DNA from: Anaerolineae bacterium
GTDB lineage: Bacteria; Chloroflexota; Anaerolineae; Anaerolineales; E44-bin32
Direction of reading: 5' to 3'
DNA: 64,000 nucleotides
NCBI GenBank assembly: GCA_011174825.1
Contig: DUEZ01000062.1
Span: forward strand, 1 to 64,000
The notes below the pieces were generated by a model. It was not told the DNA's origin. It saw only the letters and a list, made by a program, of their open reading frames with translations, and searched no databases. Position numbers and translations under genes: made by a program. Of this stretch, positions 1 through 7,220 are shown piece after piece (within the stretch, counting starts at the first letter, position 1; every line of letters starts with the position of its first letter).

Positions 1-45
1 GTCTTGACGGCGAGGGGATTGGGCATTTGTTTTGGGGATTGAGTG

Positions 46-222
46 GAACGTGAGGCGTGAAACGTGAGGCGTGAAACGTGAGGCGTGAAACGTGAGGCGT
101 GAAGCGGGAAGCGTGAAGCGTGAGGCGTGAAACGTGAGGCGTGAAGCGTGAGGCGTGAAACGTGAGATGTGAAGCGTGAGGCGTGAAACGTGAGGCGTGA
201 AACGGGAAGCGTGAAACGTGAG
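46..222. repeat. 7-bp tandem repeat array (CGTGAGG/CGTGAAA)
   Basis: About 25 head-to-tail copies of a 7-bp unit of the form CGTGARR are visible. Units alternate as CGTGAGG then CGTGAAA, which gives a 14-bp higher period, with scattered variants such as CGGGAAG and TGTGAAG. There are no spacers, so this is not a CRISPR array. Its right end supplies the likely GTG start codon of the next gene. A looser trace of the same wording occurs near 4828-4856, upstream of ruvB. Confidence 0.9.
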
Positions 223-634
223 ACGAAGGCAGAGAAATAAGCTTACTGGTGGGCAACGTTTTTTGGTAGGCGCATTGTTCGCGGCGGCATTTTTTTTGGT
301 CGAGGCGGGTATTGCTGAGATTCTGCTTTCCAGTAATGCACAATGCGAAGCCATGGTGTCAAATATGCGATTGAGATTCGGGCTAGAAGATGTTTGTACC
401 CCCGAGTGGGTTGTCTATATGTTGGGAGCCATTTCGCGAGGGATTGTTGGATTACTCTTTCCTGGATCCCCAGCCTTGTTGGCATGGCTTAGCATGGGTG
501 GGATGTACGCGATTGCCGGGGGGGGATGTGCTCAGTTGTCTCCGCGTTGGGGAGTATCGATTTATCTTGCCGGACACATCGCACTTGTAGCTTTACTAGC
601 GGGTTTGGGATACATATCACAATTTATTGCGTGA
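218..634 (+). CDS. Small multi-pass membrane protein, unknown function
   Basis: The 138-residue product starts with a basic stretch (MRRRQRNK) followed by hydrophobic segments at about residues 14-37, 65-100 (probably one or two helices) and 112-137, so it should be a small inner-membrane protein with three or four helices. I recognise no family motif. The chosen GTG at 218 lies inside the last repeat unit of the tandem array. A weak GGGAAG ribosome site sits 8 nt upstream, also made of repeat sequence. A later start, such as the TTG near the first helix, is possible. The gene stands alone, with a repeat-bearing gap downstream. Confidence 0.6.
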   Translation: MRRRQRNKLTGGQRFLVGALFAAAFFLVEAGIAEILLSSNAQCEAMVSNMRLRFGLEDVCTPEWVVYMLGAISRGIVGLLFPGSPALLAWLSMGGMYAIAGGGCAQLSPRWGVSIYLAGHIALVALLAGLGYISQFIA

Positions 635-727
635 CGTTCTTTTCAATTCACTTCCTTATTTCATAAGCAAGAATTCAGCCACGATATCTAAAGACCTGTA
701 AACATTTTTGTACCATAGAGAAAAAAC

Positions 728-776
728 CATCCTTCGACGTCCTTCGGCAAGGCTCAGGACAGATGCTCAGGATGAT
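728..776. repeat. Palindromic repeat of the CATCCTTCGAC...CAGGATGAT type
   Basis: An imperfect palindrome whose arms read CATCCTTCGAC and CTCAGGATGAT. The same wording recurs at 21694-21718 and 36157-36182, so it is a short dispersed palindromic repeat. It sits between two convergent genes and might act as a transcript end, but there is no clear U-tract. Confidence 0.55.
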
Positions 777-813
777 TTTTAGATAGTTAGGCTTTTGGGG
801 TTTTGCTAAAATA

Positions 814-1836
814 TTACTCCGTGGATGGCGGCTCCTCGAAAAGACAAGCCAGGGCGTCGCGTGGCGGCCATCGAAGTGGTCGCTCAACGCCCTCAGTGCG
901 CATAGCCACACCATGGCCTTCAATGACCTGACCGATGATAGAAACATGCACATCTTGATCTTCAATGGCTTCACGGACGCTCTCAAGCCCCTCTGGTTTG
1001 ACGGAGAGGAGCAACGCCCCCGAGGCGATCGCCTCCAGCGGATCGACCCCCAAAACTTCGCATATCATGGAGGATTCTGGAGGTATGAGTACGGAATCCC
1101 TTTCAACTACCAGCTTCACGCGGGCGGCTTCCGCAAGTTCCCACAACCCTGAGGCCAAACCTCCTTCGGTCGGATCGTGCATCGCGGTCACTTCCCCGGT
1201 CTCTACCGCAGCGAGTGCCTCTGGGACAACACTAATCCCGGGTTGATGAAGGAAATCACGCGCAGCTGACACGACTTTGGTTGGGAGGGATGCCAATCGA
1301 TCGGGAAACTCCCTGGCAAGAATGCTGGTGGCTTCGATCGGAATACCTTTGGTTAACAACAGATGATCTCCTGGACGCGCGCCCAGGGGCGTGATCAAGC
1401 GGTCCCGTTCTATCTCTCCTAACATCGTGCCCGCGACAATTGGACGATCATGACCCGCTGTGATCTCGGTGTGCCCGCCGATGAGCTGGGCACCGATGGA
1501 TTTACACGCATCGCCGATTTGATCGAAGATGTCCGTTGTCATTTCGCTGTCAGCTCTACCCTCAGGTAGTAGGAGCGTTGCGAGGAACCATCGAGGTGCG
1601 GCGCCCGTTGTGACGACATCGTTGGCATTGACGTGAACCGCATACCATCCGATCTCTTCTTCGGTAAATGTGATCGGATCGGATTTGGCGACGAGTAAAG
1701 TGTCACCAAAATCGAGCACAGCGCAGTCTAAACCGATGCCAGGGCCGAGGAGGACACGAGGGTCCGAGGGAGCATGACGGCGGAGAAGGTCCTTGAGCAG
1801 TTCTGGGGGGAGCTTGCCGATCGGTAACTTATCCAT
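814..1836 (-). CDS. AIR synthase-related (PurM/HypE-like) protein
   Basis: The 340-residue product has the two-domain layout of the PurM/HypE/SelD ATP-binding superfamily. Near the N-terminus is a glycine/aspartate stretch (GPGIGLDCAVLDFGD), then NANDVVTTGAAPRWF, a typical PurM-family dimer and nucleotide motif, then GGHTEIT near the middle and a C-terminal half with DPTEGGLASGLWELAE. It lacks the C-terminal Cys needed for the carbamoyl chemistry of true HypE, and no hydrogenase genes are nearby, so it is best called HypE-like or AIR synthase-related with unknown substrate. Upstream in-frame codons exist, but homology begins at MDKLPIGKLP. A TACAAT box at 1848-1853 (minus strand) lies 11 nt before the ATG, and there is no good Shine-Dalgarno. 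Confidence 0.85.
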   Translation of the reverse strand: MDKLPIGKLPPELLKDLLRRHAPSDPRVLLGPGIGLDCAVLDFGDTLLVAKSDPITFTEEEIGWYAVHVNANDVVTTGAAPRWFLATLLLPEGRADSEMTTDIFDQIGDACKSIGAQLIGGHTEITAGHDRPIVAGTMLGEIERDRLITPLGARPGDHLLLTKGIPIEATSILAREFPDRLASLPTKVVSAARDFLHQPGISVVPEALAAVETGEVTAMHDPTEGGLASGLWELAEAARVKLVVERDSVLIPPESSMICEVLGVDPLEAIASGALLLSVKPEGLESVREAIEDQDVHVSIIGQVIEGHGVAMRTEGVERPLRWPPRDALACLFEEPPSTE

Positions 1837-1859
1837 CTCAAACATCCATTGTACACAAA

Positions 1860-1933
1860 GGGCCGTCCTGATGGACGGCCCACCTGTGCGCTGCGGCATC
1901 CTTATCCATTCAAGAGGAGGGATGCCGCAGCGC
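1860..1933. repeat. Two back-to-back perfect hairpins
   Basis: A 9-bp stem with a 4-nt loop (1860-1868 with 1873-1881) is followed by a 14-bp perfect stem (1888-1901 with 1920-1933). They lie just upstream of the minus-strand HypE-like gene and begin the repeat-rich gap 1837-2439. They look like dispersed palindromic elements rather than a terminator, because no T-run follows on either strand. Confidence 0.7.
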
Positions 1934-2059
1934 GTTTACTTGCATAATTATCCATTGGCATCACCTCCTCTTTTCAAAGATAGCGAAGGGGAGGGCGTTC
2001 AATGTGAACGCTCGGAAGAGTATCCCATAGGGAGGGTCGAATGTCAACATTCCTCAAAC

Positions 2060-2141
2060 TGTCATTGCGAGGAGCCTTTAGGCGACGAAGCAATCTTATC
2101 GTTGAGGAGATTGCTTCGCGCCTGCGGGGCTCACAATGACA
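2060..2141. repeat. 82-bp imperfect palindrome, TGTCATTGCGAGG type
   Basis: The element opens with TGTCATTGCGAGGAGC and closes with GGGGCTCACAATGACA, with the inner arms CGAAGCAATCT and AGATTGCTTCG. It has no reading frame and resembles the non-coding palindromic repeats common in environmental bacterial genomes. Confidence 0.8.
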
Positions 2142-2151
2142 TACGGGTATG

Positions 2152-2284
2152 TGTCATTCCTAGGAGCCCTTTGGCTTTGCTCAGGACCTTCGGCTTTGCG
2201 ACGAGGAATCCCTATGATGATACTATTGATTTCGACACATCATAGGGATTCTTCGCCTGCGCTTTGCTCCGGCTCAGAATGACA
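2152..2284. repeat. 133-bp imperfect palindrome, TGTCATTCC...CAGAATGACA type
   Basis: Terminal arms TGTCATTCCTAGGAGC and GGCTCAGAATGACA enclose inner arms GAATCCCTATGATGA and CATCATAGGGATTC. The inner core recurs in the element at 43583-43685, 41 kb away, so the two belong to one dispersed family. There is no coding content. Confidence 0.8.
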
Positions 2285-2344
2285 CATTTATGATGTAGCT
2301 TCGAGGGGCTTTACCAAATTTGTAGTGGATGACTTCGCGGTATT

Positions 2345-2374
2345 TGTAGGGGCGCAAGGCCTTGCGCCCCTACA
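2345..2374. repeat. 30-bp perfect palindrome
   Basis: Two 15-bp arms (TGTAGGGGCGCAAGG and its exact complement) abut with no spacer. It lies about 65 bp beyond the 3' end of queA. No U-tract follows on either strand. Confidence 0.85.
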
Positions 2375-2439
2375 TCAAGTTCGAATCATTAGCATCACAT
2401 CGTAAGAGTAAGTAATGCAATATAAGCTGCTACATCAGC

Positions 2440-3462
2440 CTAAAGAATCAACATTGCATCACCAAAAGAATAGAAGCGATAGCCCTCCTTCATGGCGACG
2501 TCGTACGCCTTGAGAACCCTGTCACGACCGGCGAAAGCTGAAACCATCATCAACAAGGTTGATCGAGGTAAATGAAAGTTAGTGATCATCGCGTCCACCG
2601 CGTGGAACTGGAATCCTGGCAAGATATAGAGGTCGGTAGCACCTTCGAAGGGGGCAACTTCATGATCAGGTTTCGTTAACCGTGCTGCAGTCTCTAATGT
2701 ACGTACGGTTGTCGTCCCTACAGCGACAATCCGAGCGCCCTTTGAACGTGCGTTGTTAATGACCTCTACAGCTTGTGGGGCGATCTGACACCACTCGCGA
2801 TGGATCGGATGCTCACCAGGATCTTCTTCGTTGACCGGAAGGAATGTATCCAAGCCGACATGGAGGGTGATCTTGACGATCGCTACACCTTTCGTTTCGA
2901 TCGCCCTCAGCACTTCTGGGGTGAAATGCAAACCAGCCGTTGGTGCAGCAGCGGATCCAGGTCGACGAGCGAAGACGGTTTGATACTCGTTGGGATCTTT
3001 CAAAGGAGTATTGATGTAGGGTGGCAACGGCATTTCACCCATCTCATTTAGGATGGGCGAGATGGATTTATTAAATCGGACAACCCTCCGCCCCCCACCA
3101 AGGTCTTCAAGGATCTCCGCCTTAACCTCCTTCGATAAAGAAATCTTTCGCCCCACTACCAACCCTTTGCCACCCACCAGGGCTTCCCATGTTCGTGATG
3201 ATCGACGATTGAGCAAAAGGAGCTCCACGTGACCACCGGTAGGGATCTTGTGCCCACGCAAACGAGCAGGGAGCACCCGCGTCTCATTGAGCACCAAAGC
3301 GTCGCCGGGAGAGAGGAAGCTTGGCAGGTCACGGAAAATGTGGTGGCTCAGTGTCTCACGTTTACGATCGAGGATGAGCAAGCGAGACGAGTCCCGTGGA
3401 TCAGCGGGCCGCTGGGCAATCATTTCAGGCGGCAGGTGGTAATCGAAGTCAGCTGTTCGCAC
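2440..3462 (-). CDS. queA: S-adenosylmethionine:tRNA ribosyltransferase-isomerase
   Basis: QueA transfers and isomerises the ribosyl part of AdoMet onto 7-aminomethyl-7-deazaguanine in tRNA, giving epoxyqueuosine, the penultimate step of queuosine synthesis. The 340-residue protein is of normal length and is full of family signatures: the N-terminus RTADFDYHLPPEMIAQRP, then DALVLNETRVLPARL, GSAAAPTAGLHFT in the middle, LHVGLDTFLPV, and the C-terminal TNFHLPRSTLLMMVSAFAG. It starts with GTG and has no clear Shine-Dalgarno. Only 3 nt separate it from the DUF2905 stop upstream, so it is probably translationally coupled as the last gene of ruvB-DUF2905-queA. Confidence 0.97.
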   Translation of the reverse strand: MRTADFDYHLPPEMIAQRPADPRDSSRLLILDRKRETLSHHIFRDLPSFLSPGDALVLNETRVLPARLRGHKIPTGGHVELLLLNRRSSRTWEALVGGKGLVVGRKISLSKEVKAEILEDLGGGRRVVRFNKSISPILNEMGEMPLPPYINTPLKDPNEYQTVFARRPGSAAAPTAGLHFTPEVLRAIETKGVAIVKITLHVGLDTFLPVNEEDPGEHPIHREWCQIAPQAVEVINNARSKGARIVAVGTTTVRTLETAARLTKPDHEVAPFEGATDLYILPGFQFHAVDAMITNFHLPRSTLLMMVSAFAGRDRVLKAYDVAMKEGYRFYSFGDAMLIL

Positions 3463-3465
3463 GGA

Positions 3466-3702
3466 TTACTTGCTCGATATTCGGGAAATTATATTCAGGA
3501 TGAGTGTAAGGAGTATGCTTAGCAAGATTGAGCTTGCTAGCGGGATCAGACAGGTGATTTGGTCCGATTGGAATCGAATGTCTCCCGGGAGGGAGCCCAG
3601 AGGAAGGCCTAGGCGGCTGAAGATCCATATCAGACCGCCGATTCCGGCGAGAACGAGTCCAGCAATGATCAGCCAGCGAGCAAGAGCAGTCAGATCGAAC
3701 AT
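3466..3702 (-). CDS. DUF2905-like small membrane protein
   Basis: The 78-residue product starts MFDLTALARWLIIAGL and has two hydrophobic segments, at about residues 6-28 and 48-72, joined by a Gly/Pro/Asp loop (GLPLGSLPGDIRF). That loop and the size match the DUF2905 family, which has no known biochemical function. It lies 13 nt after ruvB and 3 nt before queA, an arrangement I associate with this family in Chloroflexota and related bacteria. The internal ATG at 3702 fits the family better than the longer open frame upstream. Confidence 0.85.
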   Translation of the reverse strand: MFDLTALARWLIIAGLVLAGIGGLIWIFSRLGLPLGSLPGDIRFQSDQITCLIPLASSILLSILLTLILNIISRISSK

Positions 3703-3715
3703 TGGTCTAACACGG

Positions 3716-4747
3716 TCACATGTCAGGGAGACGCTGCTGAGGTGTGGTTGGGGGATCCAGACCGAGGTGTTCGTACGCAATAGGAGTCGCAACGCGACCC
3801 TGTGGTGTACGATCGATAAATCCCAGTTGGAGCAAGTAGGGCTCGACGACGTCCATCACAGTATCAGGTTCTTCGCTGATTGAGGCTGCGATCGTTTGCA
3901 GGCCAACTGGTCCACCTTGATATTTTTCGATAATCGTTTCCAACACACTGCGGTCGGCTGTATCTAAACCCAGATCATCGATTTCAAGCAGCGCCAAAGC
4001 TTCCTTCGCAACGGGACGGGTGATACATCCATCGGCACGCACCTGAGCGTAATCGCGCACACGACGAAGAAGACGCAAGGCAACACGAGGCGTACCACGT
4101 GCTCGACAAGCGATCTCAGAAGTGCCGCCATCATCGATGTCTACCTGCATCACGTCAGCACCTCGGATAACGATGGCTTCCATCGAAGGTAGGTCATAAA
4201 ATCCTACACGGTGCGTGGCCCCAAATCGCGTCCGTAAGGGTGCCGTTAAGAGCGCCAATCGAGTGGTAGCTCCGACGATTGTAAACCGCGGTAGTTTGAG
4301 GCGAATCGATCGAGCGCTTGGCCCTTTACCGATGGTGATGTCCAGGGCAAAATCCTCCATCGCAGGATAGAGGATCTCCTCCACCACGCGGCTTAGGCGG
4401 TGGATCTCGTCGATGAACAGGATGTCGTTTTCTTGGAGATTGGTCAGGATGGCTGCGAGATCACCGGCGCGTTCGACAGCCGGTCCAGAGGTCACTTTGA
4501 TATTGACATCCATCTCGTTTGCCAGAATATGGGCCAGCGTTGTCTTGCCCAGACCAGGCGGTCCGTAGAAGAGGACGTGATCGAGCGCTTCTTCACGCGC
4601 GAGCGCAGCTTGGATGAGAATGGCAAGGTTCTCTTTAACCCGATCTTGACCGATCATCTCGGCCAAAAGGCGGGGTCGGATGCCGCGTTCGCCAAGATCT
4701 TCCTGATGGCGATTGGGTGAGGTAAGACGTTCCTTGGTTTCGACCAC
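3716..4747 (-). CDS. ruvB: Holliday junction branch migration ATPase RuvB
   Basis: RuvB is the hexameric AAA+ motor that drives RuvA-bound Holliday junctions during recombination repair. Motifs are complete: Walker A GPPGLGKT at about residues 62-69, Walker B with DEIHR near 112, sensor 1 GATTR, the arginine-finger region TAPLRTRFG, and a C-terminal winged helix ending [20 protein letters not shown]. From the GTG at 4747 the protein has 343 residues, normal for RuvB. The open frame runs further upstream, but that part is low-complexity and non-homologous. A TATAAT ends 7 nt before the GTG with no ribosome site between, suggesting a leaderless mRNA. ruvA and ruvC are not in the window. Confidence 0.97.
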   Translation of the reverse strand: MVETKERLTSPNRHQEDLGERGIRPRLLAEMIGQDRVKENLAILIQAALAREEALDHVLFYGPPGLGKTTLAHILANEMDVNIKVTSGPAVERAGDLAAILTNLQENDILFIDEIHRLSRVVEEILYPAMEDFALDITIGKGPSARSIRLKLPRFTIVGATTRLALLTAPLRTRFGATHRVGFYDLPSMEAIVIRGADVMQVDIDDGGTSEIACRARGTPRVALRLLRRVRDYAQVRADGCITRPVAKEALALLEIDDLGLDTADRSVLETIIEKYQGGPVGLQTIAASISEEPDTVMDVVEPYLLQLGFIDRTPQGRVATPIAYEHLGLDPPTTPQQRLPDM

Positions 4748-4754
4748 GGAGTGG

Positions 4755-4760
4755 ATTATA
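4755..4760 (-). promoter_or_regulatory. Putative -10 box directly before ruvB
   Basis: A perfect TATAAT on the minus strand ends 7 nt before the GTG start, so transcription would begin at or next to the start codon. The -35 region at 17-bp spacing (TTCCCT) is a poor match. The gene also lacks a Shine-Dalgarno. Confidence 0.5.
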
Positions 4761-4865
4761 CCGGAAGGTCTTCTATGAGGGAACAGGCTCGGATGATAAA
4801 TCAAGTTGGATGTCAGAAATGTGGACCTCGTGAATCGTGATGCGTAATGCGTGATGATGTTGCAG

Positions 4866-5070
4866 CTCCCCTCATCCCAGTTCACTCCCCAAAGGGGAGA
4901 GAATGCCTTCTCCCTCTCCCTTCTAGGGAGAGGGCTGGGGTAAGGGTGAATTTCGTCCGTTGACCTCCCCTCATCCTAACCCTCTCCCTTCTAGGGAGAG
5001 GGCTGGGGTGAGGGTGAATTTAGTACGTCGACCTCCCCTCACCCTAACTTTCTCCCCAAAGGGGAGAGTG
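4866..5070. repeat. 68-bp tandem direct repeat with CTCTCCC/GGGAGAG hairpins
   Basis: Two near-identical 68-bp units (4914-4981 and 4982-5049) each contain the hairpin CTCTCCCTTCTAGGGAGAG followed by GGCTGGGGTGAGGGTGAATTT. They are flanked by partial units with CTCCCCAAAGGGGAGAG. The same wording occurs in the 126-bp repeats at 21180-21551. This fills the 360-bp gap between ruvB and nnrE; I see no gene in it. Confidence 0.85.
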
Positions 5071-5107
5071 GGTATCCGTGCTCTCTCTGTTGAAAGTGTA
5101 GGAAATC

Positions 5108-5842
5108 TTACGCAGCCGCGATCAATCGGACCCAGTCACGATCCCCAAAAGGTGGTTCAAAGGATATGCCAAGGTGACGGTAAAGTTCAGGTGGAATGCC
5201 AATATCTGCTAGATAAATGTCGCTCTGGAGATTCCTGAGGCCCGTCTTTGGCAGTCCGAGGGTGAGCGTCCGAATGGGTTGAACAACGACACCGGGGGCT
5301 TCACCCGTAGTGGCGTCCATCCCAGAGGGAACATCGAGCGAGATTACCTGGACAGCGTGCTGATTACACCATTGAATGAGATCCGCGGTTAATCCATGGG
5401 GGACGCCGCGTAAGCTGTAACCGATGAGCGCATCGACGACCAGACCGGCGCTCGTAATCATCTCCTCGGCATTGCTCGTCTGGATCGGTTGAACACCAGC
5501 AGCTTGCAGGATCTTTATTTGATGTCGCGCTGCTTCTCCCAATTCATCCATCGAACGGCTGAGAACGATATGAGTCTTGATCCCACGATTGTGCAGGTGC
5601 CGCGCACAGCAAATGCCACCACCACCATTGCCCCCAGGTCCGGCGAGGACAGTCACCACAGCATTTTTTTCAGTGATCAATTCCAAGACGTGGTGGGCAA
5701 GGTTCCGACCAGCGTTTTCCATCATTTGGAGGATACCGAGATGGTAGGTTTCCATTGCCAGGCGATCGACTTCGAGCATTTGTTCCGCGGTGACCGCGGG
5801 TACCTGTGCTCCAGTTTCAGTTTGAAAGAATACCTTGCTCAT
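5108..5842 (-). CDS. nnrE: NAD(P)H-hydrate epimerase (YjeF N-terminal family)
   Basis: The enzyme interconverts R and S epimers of hydrated NAD(P)H so that a dehydratase can repair them. The 244-residue protein carries the YjeF_N signatures: an N-terminal helix with LEVDRLAMETYHLG, ENAGRNLAHHVLE, the nucleotide loop AGPGGNGGGGICCARHL, VVDALIGYSLRG with the conserved Asp, and ISLDVPSGMDATTGE. There is no dehydratase (NnrD) domain, so it is a stand-alone epimerase. The ATG at 5842 (MSKVFFQTETG) is preferred over the longer frame, which opens with Cys-rich non-homologous sequence. A GGAGG and an AAAGGG lie upstream. Confidence 0.93.
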   Translation of the reverse strand: MSKVFFQTETGAQVPAVTAEQMLEVDRLAMETYHLGILQMMENAGRNLAHHVLELITEKNAVVTVLAGPGGNGGGGICCARHLHNRGIKTHIVLSRSMDELGEAARHQIKILQAAGVQPIQTSNAEEMITSAGLVVDALIGYSLRGVPHGLTADLIQWCNQHAVQVISLDVPSGMDATTGEAPGVVVQPIRTLTLGLPKTGLRNLQSDIYLADIGIPPELYRHLGISFEPPFGDRDWVRLIAAA

Positions 5843-6257
5843 CTTAGGCCCTTTGCCTCCAACAGGCATCCACGAAGAATATTCAACACGATAGCAATGG
5901 ACATTTAACAACAATGCGCATAGGCACTTGGATCGAAGAAGGTTCAAGCGTAATCTGCGAATGACTTCTAAATTGGTTGCCGTAAGTCCACTAAGAGGGT
6001 CGAAACGCTGTAACTCTCGCCTCCGTCTATCTACTCGCAGTGCTACAGCAGAGGTGAGACTGGTTGGCCTGATGAGAGATTCGAAAACCTCCGCGTAGTA
6101 AGACGAGATCGAGGAGATAGACCATTTCGGGAGGGGATGCGTACTCCCAACAAATTGAGCAAACTAAAATCCAGGATACCAATGTTTTCTCATCGCTTTG
6201 CATGGTGAAGTGATGAGCTTCAAGTCTTTCCATCCCCTATTCGATGAATCGATCGTG
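5843..6257. other. Intergenic stretch without a recognisable gene
   Basis: About 415 bp separate nnrE from the DUF4332-like gene. Short frames exist here, including one of 68 codons on the minus strand at 6027-6233, but none has a family motif or a good ribosome site. I see no hairpin with a T-run and no consensus promoter. Confidence 0.4.
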
Positions 6258-6662
6258 TCAGTGCGTAACGAGAGGTGGGAGTTTCTTCGCTTGCTGAACC
6301 CAGTTTTTAACCGCGCGTTGGGATGGGACCCGTCGTACGAGCCGCTTCACCTCGTTTGCCTTGATGATGGCTTGGTAAAGGTGATCGGGCCGTCGAACAC
6401 GTAATTCCTTTACAGTATCGACCCCGGCTTCCTCAAGCAAGTCGCTGTACTCTTCACCGATACCTTTAATGCGCATCAGGTCAGCTAGATTTACCCATTC
6501 AAGGATCAGAGTCTCGGAAATGCCTGATCGTTTTGCTAAGTCTGCTCTACCTCGTTTATTGGCGCCTGCATCGAGTAATTTTTCGGTCGTTCGAATACCA
6601 ACGCGCCTCAACTTAGTAGCGTACGAGGAACCAATACCTTCGACGCTCGTAATGCTTGTCAT
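6258..6662 (-). CDS. Helix-hairpin-helix protein, DUF4332-like
   Basis: The 134-residue product opens with SVEGIGSSYATKLRRVGI, a helix-hairpin-helix core, and repeats the theme at MRIKGIGEEYSDLLEEAGVDTVKEL. This double HhH layout, with Ala-Asn-Gly stretches and a C-terminal RAVKNWVQQAKKLPPLVTH, matches DUF4332-type proteins, which are thought to bind nucleic acid non-specifically; the role is unknown. The ATG at 6662 follows GAGGAGGGAG by a few nt, which settles the start. It is a single gene with no partner in the same direction within 400 bp. Confidence 0.85.
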   Translation of the reverse strand: MTSITSVEGIGSSYATKLRRVGIRTTEKLLDAGANKRGRADLAKRSGISETLILEWVNLADLMRIKGIGEEYSDLLEEAGVDTVKELRVRRPDHLYQAIIKANEVKRLVRRVPSQRAVKNWVQQAKKLPPLVTH

Positions 6663-7025
6663 GTCTCCCTCCTCATTTGAATGCGGTATACCATTGTAAG
6701 TACAATGAACCTCAGCGTCAATCACTCGAAGCGTCAGATGTGATTGGCACAACATCGTGGTTGAGCGGATCGAAGCATTTCAAGTCGCATACCTATGGTC
6801 TCCCCGACCAGACTTCGATGTGAAATCCTGCGAACAGCGTAAGCATGTCGAAGGATGTGGTATTGGAAAGTCATCCTGCGATGAGTGCGGAATGGCGATC
6901 TTCCAGAGTGGGAGAGACACACTGTGCGTACCGAGGGGTAAACATGCTCTTGGGTTACCTCTCCCTGCTCCTTGCGCGTGTTGTTTTTCAGTGTACTCAT
7001 TCTTATTTTGTAGTACTAAGTGGTG
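6663..7025. other. Intergenic stretch without a recognisable gene
   Basis: Several overlapping open frames of 60-90 codons occur on both strands here, but they shadow each other and carry no recognisable motif. I see nothing I can name before the promoter at 7026. Confidence 0.4.
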
Positions 7026-7054
7026 TTGACGCACTCGTCATCCTTCACTATACT
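7026..7054 (+). promoter_or_regulatory. Sigma-70-type promoter
   Basis: TTGACG (7026-7031) and TATACT (7049-7054) are separated by 17 bp, each one base off consensus. Transcription should begin near 7061, leaving a leader of about 160 nt before the GTG at 7221. Confidence 0.7.
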
Positions 7055-7138
7055 GGCAGATGAAAATCATAGGACAAAAACAAAGCCTGCAGCCGTATTC
7101 TCTGTTGATACGTATAATTCAACAATGGCGGCCTCGGT

Positions 7139-7216
7139 TTATAGGCAACACTCGATTTATCACAAGTACTTATCCTCATGTTCTTTACGGGATAGCCTAT
7201 AACTGAGGAGGATAAG
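7139..7216 (+). promoter_or_regulatory. Candidate leader structure that could mask the ribosome site
   Basis: Within the leader, TTATAGGC (7139-7146) is the exact complement of GCCTATAA (7195-7202), and CTTATCCT (7169-7176) is the exact complement of AGGATAAG (7209-7216), which overlaps the GAGGAGG ribosome site at 7205-7211. The A-B-A'-B' order means the two helices either exclude each other or form an H-type pseudoknot. This is a pairing read by eye, not a folded or compared structure. Confidence 0.35.
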
Positions 7217-7220
7217 CATT

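Noticed and set aside
46-222. Possible CRISPR array
   Set aside because: The 7-bp units are contiguous with no spacers, and no cas genes are present.
1793-2245. 150-codon plus-strand frame over the gap after the HypE-like gene
   Set aside because: It consists of hairpin and palindromic repeat sequence and overlaps the start of the opposite gene.
6734-7063. Overlapping frames of 70-90 codons on both strands before the coiled-coil gene
   Set aside because: They conflict with each other, lack motifs and ribosome sites, and end at the promoter at 7026.
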